This document shows positions 37,223 through 48,527 of a DNA stretch of 64,000 nucleotides, one piece after another. The stretch covers positions 37,712-101,711 of the forward strand of contig KN882604.1 in NCBI GenBank assembly GCA_000934455.1, given 5' to 3'. Source of the stretch: Apostichopus parvimensis. Lineage: Eukaryota; Echinodermata; Holothuroidea; Aspidochirotida; Stichopodidae. The first letter of the stretch is position 1, and the number at the start of each line of letters is the position of its first letter. The position numbers were made by a program, and so were the translations under genes. Under the pieces are notes generated by a model. That model made no database searches, was not told where the DNA came from, and was given only the letters and a program-made list of their open reading frames with translations.

Positions 37223-38824
37223 TATACATCGAGGAAAATATTCATATGATAGATAACCCTAAACAATTATAACTGAAATGCAAATGATAACTGGGAACGC
37301 AAATAAAATGAAAAGGTAAACTTAAAATTTGGAATGAGAGAAATTAAATGAACAAAAACGGAAAGAAAAGAGGATATTGTTTGCATTATATTTATTATAA
37401 TTCATTTCAATATGAGTATGACATTTCTAAAATACATTTCAGTATATATTTTGAAGTAGGCCTACTGTATGCTGGAAGTTCCTTATAAATAAATGGGGAT
37501 AGCCGAGGTAGAACAAGGAAATAAAGGAACAGAAATGGGACAGGGGAAAATAAATTAACTGAAATATATGTTAAGGTATAGGTCTAAACTATGAACACTT
37601 TCAGAATGTAAACAAATGAATTATTCACACAGAAATTGCGATAGTACTGTAGCCTACATATTGCATTATTGAGATCAGGTTGGGTATAAAGTTTAAAATA
37701 TAGGCCCAAGTTCTGTTGAATGCAATCAAATATCCCACATGATATACAAACCAAACAAATTTCAGGGAAATCAGGTCAAAGAGCCTTTAAATTCCACTGA
37801 TCAATTAAATAAAATAAATATAAACCTGACCAAGCACACTAATTTCACTGAAGTTCATTTATGTGAATGGCATGTGGGAGTAACCACAGCGACAGAAGAG
37901 CCAATTTACTACGCAAATTCATATCTGGAAATTGACAGTTTGGAAAAAATTACTCCCTAAAATAGAAATATGATCGCTCATCGAATACTGACATCCAGAA
38001 ACTGATTCGGATTGAATAATAAATAGAAATGTTTTACTCACCAGGAAGTTCCAGTTGCGAAACAAGGGCTTCGATATCCCGCGAATGCCATGAATTTCCC
38101 TCAGGCTCAGCCATTGTTTTAGTTTAACATACACTGTACAGTGAAGTTTAGGCTAGGCCGCGCGTACGCGTCGGCTAATGTGCATACTGTACTGCATAGT
38201 GCAACCCGAGCTAGCGTACATAGTCAATATAGGCGCAGCGTTAGGCTACGCCGTCAGGCTTATTTCCGAAAATGTTGCTGTTTTATTCTGGCTAAAAAAG
38301 ATGAGCGGGCGGCTAAAATCGTCGAAAAATGGTCCGAAATTATAGATACCACTATTGATGTTTCTAAAATAGGCCCGTTTCGTGAAAATCCTCCGGAAAT
38401 ATCCAAATAAATTGCCGATGAAGTTTTCAATCGCCGCTCAGAGCGTCGTCTCACTATAGCAACCGCGAAACGACTCCGGATTCAGTGCGCATGCTCTGTG
38501 ACCTTTCCAACCATACCAAACTTCTTTATGTAGGTGCACCCGCTCAACTTTTATTGAAACAGCTGTTCGACTATTCCAGTTCCGGTTGTCGAGACGGCAA
38601 GATCACGAGCATCGTTGGGGCATTTTCTGTGAAGAATTTCTCCGGAATAAAGTTGTCAAACCTGGTCAAGCTTGGAAGAACTACTCAGATTATATTATTT
38701 TCTGGTATGAAGTGATTTATTTGTCTAACAAACATGAAATAGTTTGTGAAAAAAGGATCGGAAAAAGGATGCGTGTGCGAAAGTTATCACTCTCTCGGAA
38801 TTGCTACCAATGCGTTTCTGACAT
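37223..38824. other. Upstream part of the Academ-like transposon, no clear gene
   Basis: AT-rich up to about 38100, then more GC-rich with CpG dinucleotides around 38140-38500. Plus-strand frames at 38141-38410 and 38586-38852 have a somewhat protein-like look (for example AWKNYSDYIIFWYEVIY) but I recognise nothing. A promoter or first exon for the minus-strand genes could lie here. Confidence 0.35.
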
Positions 38825-39200
38825 GGCTACTAGTAGGATAGGCCAAGGCTAAATATAAACGTGTACTTGATTTCCGCGATACAGGAATTTTTTTAGCAGG
38901 CCCTTGAGCCTATAGCTTACTAGGCCTATAACATTTTTTAACAGCACATTTTGTGTAAAGAAATATAGGCAGGGCTAGTAAGATAGGCCAAGGCTAAATA
39001 CGACGGTGTATTCGATGCAGCCAAATATTTGCGCGCCTTCGGCTTACTATAGAACATTTGCTTTTTGTTATTTTAACGGCATATTTTGTGGAAAGAAATG
39101 TAAGCTACAACTTAGGCTAGGCCTAGGCCAATGCTAAATATAAACATGTATCCAATACGGGCAAATTTTTGGCTGGGCCTTCAACTACATTAGGCCTAGT
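38825..39200. repeat. Second array of the 33.3 kb tandem unit, about 3 copies
   Basis: CCAAGGCTAAATATAAACGTG, ATTTTT(T)AGCAGGCCCTT, AACAGCACATTTTGTG and AAAGAAATATAGGC repeat with unit starts near 38846, 38991 and 39133 (about 145 bp each), on the same strand as the array at 33285-33860. The two arrays bracket the coiled-coil gene. Confidence 0.82.
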
Positions 39201-39399
39201 CTACTGCACAAACTTCCGGAGATTTTAGGCTAATAAGGTTTTTGGACAAATCAGTGTTTGGATTCAGTCACATTTTAATCAAAATATTTGTGATATTAAA
39301 ATCTTAACTGGCTTGATTTAAGAATCATGCAGTGGCCCCTGTTTCCGCCTTGTTACTTCGACACCCTTTTTCCTAACCCTGTCCCCAATCCTTACCTTA

Positions 39400-39790
39400 T
39401 CAACACTAATATGACGGTAGCCTAACTATTTAGGCCTAAGATGAATATCCTAGTTAGCCTAAAGCCGGGTAAACTACGTTCACCAGCAAATCGAAGCTAG
39501 CCCAGCCTAGTCTCATTAAGTCATAGCCTAGTTCGTAATTCGTAAATCAGGCCATTGAACCGTTGCATATTGTTTCAATGTCGAGTCTGTGACTGTGTAC
39601 ACCTTTTGTTGGCCCATAACGTTAGCCTTACAATAACGTTAAACCTAGTATAACGTATACTAGCCTAGGCCTAGCCTATACAGTACCGTCTAGAACACTA
39701 ACGTTAGGCCTAGCCGAGTACAGTAAACAGTTAGCCTAACGTTTACTCGTTAGGCCTAACGTTAGGCCTATAGCCTAAGATAGATTAATA
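39400..39790. repeat. Cluster of TAACGTTAGGCCTA words
   Basis: Palindromic AACGTT and TAGGCCTA units recur densely from about 39620 to 39780 in both orientations. No coding function is seen. Confidence 0.6.
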
Positions 39791-40449
39791 AATTAAGATT
39801 ATAGACACCATAAATGCATTTCTGAATCTGTATTTCACAGTGATAACAATATTATTAGGGCCTAATTACCTTCAGTCGTTGCCGAATGTAGCCTCTTCCT
39901 GGCCTTTGCTTGATTTGCTTTATTGGTAAAGTCTTGATAGCAACGGCGATGGTAAACGTATTGGTCGAAGTTAGCTAGGCCTACTACATTTCATAATGCC
40001 TCTGTTTGCTGTGCAATTTGAAATTTTATCCCGGAATCAATTTTCTCCCACTCTCTTGCACTTGACACAAACGTTTTCCAACTACGATCTGTAAAATGTG
40101 ACAGTTTCTCGTGGTTTTTTAACCGCGGATGACACAAACAAAAGGCAGTTGTGGGGACAGCCATGTTTTGTGTTGAGAAAATACTGAAAGCAGATCACAT
40201 GACCTAAATAAGGGTCATTCATTGGTTGAAAGTGCAGCAGTGGATGAGCCTCATTACTGCTTTTGGGCTTCCACTCATTTAAAATATGCCTTAACCACTG
40301 TTTTGTTCCAAAATAACTCATGTCGTTGCGGAAAACACACTGAATAGTGTTTCTTTTACTATTAACTGGCCATTTCATTACTCAAACTAAAGCTGCAAGG
40401 GGGGTGCAACGAAAGAGTGGAAATTTTATACTCAGCCGATGGACTACTG

Positions 40450-41183
40450 GGCTCACAGCACTAGCTAAACTAATGTTGAACAGCTTTTGGGGAAAATTCG
40501 GTCAGCGGTCAGATTTTGAAAGTCGTGACCAACGTGTCACGACTTTACGAATTACTACAAGACTCTGACAAAACTGACGTAAGAAACATACGTTTAATTA
40601 ACGAGGAAATTTTAGAAGTTTGCTACAAAGAGTACCATGAATTTGCTCCACCCAATGCCCGTGTGAATGTCGTTACTGCGGCTTTCACAACTTGTCATGC
40701 TAGACTGCGTTTGTACGATGTACTCGATCGTTTGTAGGAAAGGGTTTTATACTTCGACACAGATACTATAATCTATGTTACGAAGGGGAATGGGAACCAC
40801 CCACCGGGGATTACCTCGGAGACTTGACTAATGAAATCGATCCAAAGGACGGACAGTTCATTGCTTCCTTTTGTACGGGTGGGCCATAAAATTACGCCTA
40901 TACGTTAGATAATGGTAAGTACGTATGCAAAGTTCGCGGAATTACTTTCAATTATGAAAACAATCAAAAAGTGAATTACAATACTTTGTATGAAATGGTA
41001 CAATCAGTGAATGAGAAAAAACAACCTCCCGTCGTAACGGTCACTGATACACATAAAATCACCCGGGATGTCAAAAGGAGGAAGATCGTCAATAAGACGC
41101 TGAAAAAAGATTACAGAGTCGTTTACGACAAAAGAATAATTTTATATGAATTCAGAACCGTACCTTATGGATTTGATTTCTAA
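40450..41183 (+). pseudogene. Polinton DNA polymerase B, 3' part
   Basis: It begins just right of the inserted transposon. LAKLMLNSFWGKFGQ is the motif B region of the palm and fingers, YFDTDTIIYV the catalytic motif C, and a C-terminal region with GDYLGDLTNEIDPKDG and DYRVVYDKRIILYEFRT follows, ending near 41183. It is the same fossil gene as 24009-27599. Confidence 0.88.
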
Positions 41184-41551
41184 GACGTAATGTCATCAAT
41201 GAGGGGAGGGGGTCATATGGGACTGTGGGAAAATTGAGGGTATGAGTAAAAGTCTCGTAAGATGTAAATAAGAGTATGTATATATATATTTTGAGAATTT
41301 ATTATTTAACGAAATTTTGGGTAAAATTAATTGAAATTGAAGAAAAAATATATTGAAATAAAACAAAGAAAAAAAGAGAGGGTATTGACCCCCCTACACA
41401 CCCCTCATATTTCCTGTTTTGTTTGACTTTGTTTTGCGTTATGTGTTCTTTATTTATGTTCCTCTTTTGTTTTTAAAAGCTAACATGATATATAATGAAC
41501 TAATGATGAAGGAAGTAATGACGGATTATAAAAAATAAAAAAAAAGAATCA
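41184..41551. other. AT-rich gap between convergent Polinton genes
   Basis: No gene is seen. Low-complexity A/T sequence separates the end of the polymerase (plus) from the accessory genes (minus), where shared 3' ends would be expected. Confidence 0.6.
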
Positions 41552-42294
41552 TTACATGGCTTCCCATTTTAACCATTTATGCCGTTTAGACATAGGTCTA
41601 GCTGGAGATGTTCTTCTACGAGAATTTCTTTTCCCGGGAGGAGTGGGTAATAATCGGGCGGGTGGATCCTTCAATTGCTGCATATATTGTCGCCTTGTTA
41701 CATTTCCGACATAAGCTTCGGGAAAATTTATTGTCATTAAACCTCTCATAAACTATTGCCAGCCAATAGGATTAAAATCTTTATGCGATTGTAACAAAAC
41801 AAGGATTAAGTCGGTGATGTAACAACCAACTACTGGATTACCCTCATAGATTAACTCCCCTTTTAAACTCAAATCGATAGTAGGTTCATGATCTGATAAA
41901 CGCTGATGATGAGTACGGTGTAACAAAAATTTTGCCTTGTTTTTAATACATTTTGGAAAATGTTTGATTAATTCATAATTTGGTTCCTTCTTGGAAGATT
42001 GATCCCTGTTAATAGTGGTAGTAGTTTGACTCTGAGACTGATCCATCGTCGTCGTATCGCTCCAAATACGCAGCGCGATAGGTTCCCCAGCTGTTTTTTC
42101 TGCGTCCAAATAGCGTTGTAGAATCTGATGGTACAAGTCCACTTTTCGTACAGGGTTAGGTCCTTCCTATCTAGAGTGTTTTTCATGGCTTCATCCAATT
42201 GGTGGAGTCTGGATGGTGTTTTATCCTGATTGGTTGCGTTAAGCACTCGAGCCACATCCTGAGGCATCAGAACCATCTTCTTGGTATATTGCAT
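41552..42294 (-). pseudogene. Polinton accessory gene of unknown function
   Basis: It starts MQYTKKMVLMPQDVARVLNA, followed by DLYHQILQRYLDAEKTAGEP, a Gln/Thr-rich stretch, then LIKHFPKCIKNKAKFLLHRT. The C-terminal piece is basic (RRRTSPARPMSKRHKW). Similar small genes that begin with a hydrophobic MILVPQ-like segment accompany many invertebrate Polintons, as I recall. Function is not known. It is a decayed fossil. Confidence 0.6.
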
Positions 42295-42300
42295 GATATT

Positions 42301-42621
42301 TTATCGTTGCGTCACAGCACCTAGTAACATGCCTCCAAAAGATTGAATGTTACGATTTAATATCAAACTCAAAAACCCTCCCCTCTGTATTAATATATCC
42401 TTGCGCTTTTTATTGGATAGGCGTTTGTTGGAAAGTTCCCTGAGATGTTTCTTGTACCGCGACAATTTAGACTTCTGGACGCGAGATAATGGTACATTTC
42501 TTTTTACAACATTGGCGGCGCATTCACATAAACTTTTAATTAACTGGGGGTCCGCGTGTTTTAGGAAAGCCTTTCGCTGTTTGGGGGAACATTTTGATAA
42601 AAATTTAAATTTCCCGGGCAT
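42301..42621 (-). pseudogene. Small basic Polinton-associated protein
   Basis: A 106-codon frame, MPGKFKFLSKCSPKQRKAFL onward, with LCECAANVVKRNVPLS, RYKKHLRELSNKR and a C-terminal QRGGFLSLIL. It is very basic in the middle and ends with a Gly-rich hydrophobic tail. This LCECA..V..GNVPLS pattern is familiar from Polinton neighbourhoods. The role is unknown; nucleic-acid binding is a guess. It looks whole. Confidence 0.6.
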
Positions 42622-42727
42622 GGCTTCTCAAGCGACGTGATGGTGGTGCCATGTCTGCGTTTCAGATAAAAAATTAAGGCCTTAGATCTGTGTGTCTATG
42701 TTTTATCAGTTTGTGTTTATTTTCTTC

Positions 42728-42888
42728 GATCATTTGGGTGCGTATGCATACTGCGTCTCATGTGGAAAAACGTTTGTACCAACACGAAAATCCTCGGGCG
42801 TGTAAGGCTTTAAATCGATGAAGAGGTATTCGTATGGATTCTTGGTAGCATCTGCAAACGCTTCTTGCATAAATTTCACTTGACCTTG
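42728..42888 (-). pseudogene. Polinton packaging ATPase, C-terminal part
   Basis: A short open stretch reads VKFMQEAFADATKNPYEYLF and TPEDFRVGTNVFPHE before a stop, typical of the end of Polinton FtsK/HerA-type packaging ATPases. The rest of the gene lies beyond the LTR element, from 48528. Confidence 0.7.
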
Positions 42889-43207
42889 TGTAACAAATAA
42901 ATAAATCCAGTCACAGGGGGTTATTATTTGTTAATACGTCGAAGAGTTTATTTCTTTCAAACTTCAATGGAGTCTTACAAGAGAAATCGAAAATAAAACG
43001 AACATATCAAAACACGTCTTGACTTTATAACAACTCTGTAATAACTGCCTTCCAATCCATTCCACCTCCTATTTAAAGAAAACACGCACCATTCAAACAA
43101 ATCACGCCCTCCAAGCCATACGCACAACCGACACACACACAAACAATCCCAACACCCTCACAAACGCACAACTGACGCGCACACCAACTCAATCACATAT
43201 TGCCACA
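42889..43207 (-). repeat. 3' LTR of the Gmr1-like element
   Basis: 319 bp, plus-strand ends TGTAACAAAT and TTGCCACA. It matches 48181-48527 closely except for one inserted stretch and a CA-repeat length change. Confidence 0.92.
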
Positions 43208-43471
43208 TCCCAAATCATCAAGAACAGAGCTGTGTCTTTGTTTAAAAATTGAATAACACCATAATAAAAGAAGAATTTAAAAGTAATTCAATAACAACAA
43301 CACTTTCAACAATTTACTTAGTAGACACAACAGTAATATAAAACTATGAATCCACTGTTGGCTTGAAAAAAGGTTACCTTACTTTATGACCCATCAATAA
43401 ACTGATTAACACAACTTACTTTCCAAATACAGATGTCATGCAAAGAAGTATGATAACCCACATGTTACCCA

Positions 43472-43933
43472 TCAAATCCTTGACAAGGCATCCGCATTAG
43501 CATTATCTTGACCCTTGCGATATTGAATTCTAAAGGTGTACGGCTGCAAAGAAAGTGCACATCGTGCCAATCTATTAGTGCGACTCTTCATTTGCTCCAA
43601 CCATTTAAGAGGTTGGTGATCAGTTTTGACTAGAAACTGTCTACCATCCAAATAAGTATGCAGCTTACCAATAGCCCAAACAACTGCAAAACACTCCTTT
43701 TCAATAGTTGAATAATTAATTTCATGTTTCCTTAATTTCCTACTTAGGTACAACACTGGATGATCAAAACTATTTTCATCCCCCTGGCTAAGGATGGCTC
43801 CTAAACCTCTCTCTGAAGCATAAGTTTGGAGCACAAATGTCTTGTTAAAATTTTGACTTTGCAATACAGGCTCTTTAGTCAATGAAGCTTTTATACTTGC
43901 AAAAGCCTTTTCGCACTCCTCGGTCCATACCAC
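43472..43933 (-). pseudogene. Gmr1-like RNase H
   Basis: WTEECEKAFASIKASLTKEP marks the RT connection, then TYASERGLGAILSQGDEN, VLYLSRKLRKHEINYSTIEK and FLVKTDHQPLKWLEQM, with QDNANADALSRI at the end. The RT thumb region (LRSAGLTVKPSKCTIGGSQV) lies just before it, near 44200-44150. It lies closest to the 3' LTR. Confidence 0.88.
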
Positions 43934-44180
43934 GTTATTTGGTTTGGACTTTAGTGTTAGATCTGTTTAAGGACAAGAAAGAGCTCCAAAATCCATAATA
44001 AATCTTCGATAATAGCCTGTCAGGCCTAGAAATTACCTCACATCCTTCTTGGTAATAGGTCTTGGGAACGACTGGTTGAATCAGTCTTAACCTTTGTGGG
44101 TTGTACTTTCCCATTCCCTACTACATAACCCAAATATGGAACCTGTGATCCTCCAATCGTACATTTACTAGGCTTAACAG

Positions 44181-44880
44181 TCAACCCAGCACTACGCAAC
44201 CTTTCCAAAATTGACTGAACATGTTCCGGAGTGTACCATTCAATATTTCTACTAACCCATTTGTCTGATGATGGTAAGGAGTTGAGGTGATGTGATCAAT
44301 CTGCAGAGATTCGCACAACTGCTTTATCAGTCGTGACATAAAGTTTGTACCTTGGTCAGTCACAATTTCATTCAGGATAACCCACCCTTGAGAATAATTT
44401 TAGTAACTCAGTGGCAATTGTATCACTCTCCAGATTTTTAATTGCAATTGCCTCTGGATACCTGGTGCTATAGTCACAAACTACCACAATGTATTTATTT
44501 CCATTCCTGGTTCTATGAAGTGGACCTAAGATGTCCATAGCAATGCGAGAGAATGGAACATCAATGATAGGCAATGACTGCAACGGTGCCTTGACATCCT
44601 GTCTACCTTTCTTTGCTTTTTGACAATTCTCACAAGACCTGCAATAATCTCCCACTTCACTGAATATTCCTGGCCAATAAAAATTCTTAAGTATTCTAGC
44701 CTTTGTTCTCTCTATGCCCAAATGTCCGCTCATTTTGGACATCATGTGACATTCGAAGTATTTGTTTCCTGTAACCAACTGCAACGACGATTTCATGAAA
44801 GTTACTATCTCTATCCGGTGATTGGGTATATGTTTCCTGGGTTTATTTACCACTGTTTTTGATTCTGTGGCTCCAGTTAA
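44181..44880 (-). pseudogene. Gmr1-like integrase
   Basis: An H2C2-type zinc module (SGHLGIERTKARILKNFYWP, then CRSCENCQKAKKG) is followed by the core blocks RIAMDILGPLHRTRNGNKYI, VCDYSTRYPEA and TDQGTNFMSRL. It lies upstream of RNase H in element orientation, the reverse of ordinary Ty3/Gypsy. Confidence 0.85.
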
Positions 44881-47125
44881 GGAAGTTAGGATCAAAAATC
44901 AGTCTGATACCTGGATTTCAGCTGAGATTCTCGAGAGTATTCGTGAACGGGACAGTTGGTTACGTAAATCCCGGGGGGATAACCGCTAATCTGAAAATTA
45001 CCAAATGTACCGTAAGATGCGCAACAAAGTTGATAATGACATAAGAAACGCCAAACGTCATTACATGATTAAAAAATAGACGAATACAAAGACAAGCCTT
45101 AAGAGTTATGGAATTATCTCAAGACTCTTGGCTACCAATCAAAGACTAATGCATCAACAAATATTGTTTTAGATGTGAATGGCGAAAAATGCCATGATAA
45201 TAAGGATGTTGCTGATCTTAATAAGGATGTTGCATCAGATCTTGTGAATCAACTTCCAAAGCAAGAGTTTAACTCGTACGATGTGGACTGACCTGTTTTA
45301 AAAAATCAGTATAAGAGTGTTGTTCCAGATTCTTTCCAGCTTCAAGAAATTAATGAGGAATTTGTCCTGAATGAGATCCACAGTCTTGACATAAGTAAAA
45401 GTACTGGTCTCGATGGTATCTCAGGGCGTTTTATTAAAGATGCTGCTGAGGTTATTACAGGCCCCATCACACATATTATTAATGCTTCTTTAAGATCTGG
45501 TGTTGTTCCTAATGACATGAAACTCGCAAAAGTCATTCCTCTTCATAAAAAGAAGTGTAAGCTTGAAGCTGGAAACTGGAAACTATAGACCAGTGAACAC
45601 CCTCTCTGTTGTGTCAAAATTCTTAGAGAAAGCTGTTTTCCATGAACTGAACGATTATCTGGTTAACAATAATCTCATTTACCAATTCCAATCTGGTTTT
45701 AGAGGATCATATTGAACCGACACTTGCCTTATTCATCTGCAAGATCATATCAGGAAACAAACTGCCGCTGGTAATTATACCGGCATGATCTTATTGGATA
45801 TCCAGAAGGCGTTCGACAGTGTAGACCATAAAATTTTGTGTAATAAGCTGTCCGCAAAGGGTGTCCACAACTGACTGGTTCCAATCTTATCTTTCTGGTA
45901 GACGGCAAGTTCTTAGCATAAATAGAGTTGAATCTGATCCTCTGACCATCACTTGCGGGGTGCCTCAAGGCAGTATATTACGCCCCATTTTATTTCTTTG
46001 CTATGTAAATGATATGCCGAACTCCATCAATTGCTTGCTTTTACAATATGCCGATGACAGTGCTTTAATTTACTCTGACAAAGATCCTAATAATATTGGC
46101 AAAAATCTTTCAGTAACCTGGAGAGTGGCAATAAATGGCTCATTGAAAACAAATTGTCAAATGGGGTAAGACCGAGTTGATTTTGTTTGCGACGAAACGT
46201 AAACTTAGTCAGTATACTGACTTCTGTATTGTTTGTGATGGTCAACTGATCAAGGCCAAACATTCTGTTGTTTACCTCGGTCTGAAGTTAAACCAATACC
46301 TTGATGGCGAACAATTTGTTCTTGGCATTATTAGTAAAACAAATTCTCGGCTCAAATTGATCTACAGGCAAGCTAATTATTTTAATCAAAATGTGAAAAA
46401 GACCATCTGTACAGCCCTTGTTCTTTGTCTGTTCGATTATTCCATCTCATCTTGGTATGGAGGTATATCTAAGTACCACGCTCGTAGATTACAATGTGCC
46501 CAGAACAATGTTATCAGATTCATTCTGGGTAAAGATTTTTGTTATCACATTAACCATGCTGACTTTAAAACTCTTGGTATTTTGAACATCAACACTACAG
46601 CTGAACAGCTTCGTCTGAATCATGTTTTTAATGTTTTCCATGGTACCTTTCCAGTCTATATGAGGGAGAGTTTTATTAGAGTAAAAAGTGTTGATAGCCA
46701 TAACACAAGAGGCAGTATTTTTAATTTTCAACTTCCCAAAATTAAAACGCAATTAAAAACTGGAACAGGCTACCTGAAAACATAAAATCCATCCTGCTGA
46801 AATACAATTTGAAAAAGATGCCAAAGCCTACCTTTTAAATCATATGAATGTCTAGCTTCTAAATATCTTTCTTTTTTACAGTGTTTGTATGCATGATTTA
46901 GATGTTTTAATAGTTTATTTCTTATCTTTTGTATTTTGCTGGTTATGAGGACCCCTTTGGAAATAAGCTTTTAGCTTCAAGGGTTATCCTTGGCATGTTA
47001 TTTTCTTTTTGATGTATTTAAGTATATTCCCATCTTGTATTTGAAATGTTTATCTTTATGTGCTATTTTTTGGGTATGTAGATGAAGAATAATATTTTGC
47101 CGACTAAAATCAAATCAAATCAAAT
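44880..47125 (+). mobile_element. 5'-truncated LINE inserted in the Gmr1-like element
   Basis: Blocks: WISAEILESIRERDSWLRKS (linker), LDISKSTGLDGISGRFIKDA (RT), CGVPQGSILRPILFLCYVND, the catalytic YADD at 46047-46058, and a C-terminal region (SSWYGGISKYHARRLQCAQN, LRLNHVFNVFHG). It ends with an (AAATC)n tail at about 47105-47125. The frame is broken repeatedly between 45000 and 46170 while 46177-46785 is open. The clade is CR1/Jockey-group by appearance but different from the LINEs at 171 and 55720. It is oriented opposite to its host element. Confidence 0.85.
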
Positions 47126-47290
47126 ATTTTCTGGATTCAAGACCAACTTGTTCACCACGATGGTAAACTGGTTTTGTATACACACCTTTCTTTGTTTCAC
47201 GCCTGTCTTGCTTTTCTTTTCTTTTTCATTATTCCAAACCTCTGACCTGTGGTTATTGTTCCCACTATTCACTTTCTGCGATCTATGTTT

Positions 47291-48181
47291 TCATGTTGCC
47301 CAGCCCCCTCTTGAAAGCACAAATTCATCCGCCCATCCAGCCAACTGCTGAGATGAACATGGCTTCTTTTCTTTCACAAAAATAGCCATGTCTGGGGGTA
47401 ACTGACCAATTGCTTGTTCGATTATAAGAATCTCTCTCACCTCTGGCTGAGGAGCTTCAACACCAGCCATCTTCATCCAATTGTCAAAAAGATTCCCCAA
47501 TTGGTTCACCCATTCCTTAAATGACTGACCCTCCAGTCTACGATACTTTCGAAACCTTATTCTGTATGTCTCGGCATTTAACTGATACTTGTCAAGTATA
47601 GCTTGCTTAATTACATCATAATTCTTCAAATCACCCACTGGCAGTTTGCTGTAGGCCTCTTGTGCCTTACCAACCAGCTGGGGAATGAGAAGAGTGGCCC
47701 AATCCTCTCTTTGAATACCATTCACTATCAAAATATTCTCAACTGTTTGTAGAAACACATCAATATCATCATTGGAAGACTGCTTCGGATGAGCAACCTT
47801 TATTTTGTCTGCTACCTGCCTTTCAGGAACAGTCCTACCCATTACATCCAGCCTAGCTTCCATTTCTAATTTCTGCAACTGTATCACATGATAAATTTCC
47901 TTCTCTTTTATTTCTCTCTGGATTTCTAACCTTCTTAACTCAAGTGTCAATTTCTGTTCTGGGGAGAGGCCCAATTCAGTACCCAACTGGTCTACATCGA
48001 CACCCCCTACATCCTCAAACCTGTCGCTGCCTCTGAAATCACACGGTAACCTTACGACTTCTTTAGATATTGCACCGATGTACACATAGAATATGTGTAA
48101 CTTTCGAGTTCTAAGGACTTCTGAGGATACCACAAGCATCGGTATTCTTTCACAATTCACCTTTTTTTTCGCTGCCACCAT
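47291..48181 (-). pseudogene. Gmr1-like gag
   Basis: Gag forms the particle. The frame has a helical Glu/Lys-rich part (LELRRLEIQREIKEKEIYHV), then a gag core (DDIDVFLQTVENILIVNGI, LIPQLVGKAQEAYSKLPVGD, ETYRIRFRKYRRLEGQSFKE). The first ATG straddles the 5' LTR edge at 48181. A TGGTGGCAGCG just inside the LTR is a likely primer binding site. Confidence 0.85.
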
Positions 48182-48527
48182 GTAACAAATAAATAAATCC
48201 AGTCACAGGGGGTTATTATTTGTTAATACGTCGAAGAGTTTATTTCTTTCAAACTTCAACGGAGTCTTACAAGAGAAATTGAAAACGTCTTGGCTTTATA
48301 AACTTAAGTCACACGAAATATATAAAAAAAAGTCTTGGCTTTATAACAACTCTGTAATAACTGCCTCCCAATCCATTCCACCCCCTATTTAAAGAAAACA
48401 CGCACCGTTCAAACAAATCACGCACTCCAAGCCATACGCACAACCGACACACACACACACAAACAATCCCAACACCCTCACACACGCACAACTGACGCGC
48501 ACACCAACTCAATCACATATTGTCACA
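48181..48527 (-). repeat. 5' LTR of the Gmr1-like element
   Basis: 347 bp, plus-strand ends TGTAACAAAT and TTGTCACA. It differs from 42889-43207 by scattered substitutions, an inserted stretch that duplicates GTCTTGGCTTTATAA, and an ACAC length change. Confidence 0.92.

Larger units (their letters stand above)
27603..40446 (-). mobile_element. 12.8 kb TIR DNA transposon, Academ-like, inside Polinton polB
   Basis: The ends are inverted repeats: TAGTCCATCGGCTGAGTA at 27603-27620 and its exact complement at 40429-40446. An imperfect continuation shares CGTTGCACCCCC, giving TIRs of about 70-80 bp. A 3-bp direct repeat CTG flanks it (27600-27602 and 40447-40449), and polymerase coding lies on both sides. 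Two large minus-strand genes are inside: one with coiled coils and an HSDGTSR block, one with an XPG/PIN-like nuclease and a Cys-rich C-terminus. Academ transposons are known for an XPG-like nuclease, a Cys8 motif and 3-4 bp target duplications, hence the name. It is decayed. Confidence 0.82.
42889..48527 (-). mobile_element. Gmr1-like LTR retrotransposon inserted in the Polinton ATPase gene
   Basis: Two LTRs (42889-43207 and 48181-48527, TG...CA ends) enclose, in element order, gag, a LINE insertion, integrase, then RT end and RNase H. RNase H is the last domain before the 3' LTR. Integrase ahead of RT/RNase H is the order known from Gmr1-type Ty3/Gypsy elements of deuterostomes. The flanks CCTTG and CCTGG may be a 5-bp target duplication with one difference. 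About eight substitutions are seen over roughly 310 aligned LTR bases, so it is younger than the Polinton. It is broken, with several breaks besides the LINE. Confidence 0.85.

Noticed and set aside
42889-48527. A CRISPR-like or tandem-repeat reading of the two 320-350-bp repeats
   Set aside because: They are a single pair with TG...CA ends enclosing gag and pol domains, which is an LTR pair.
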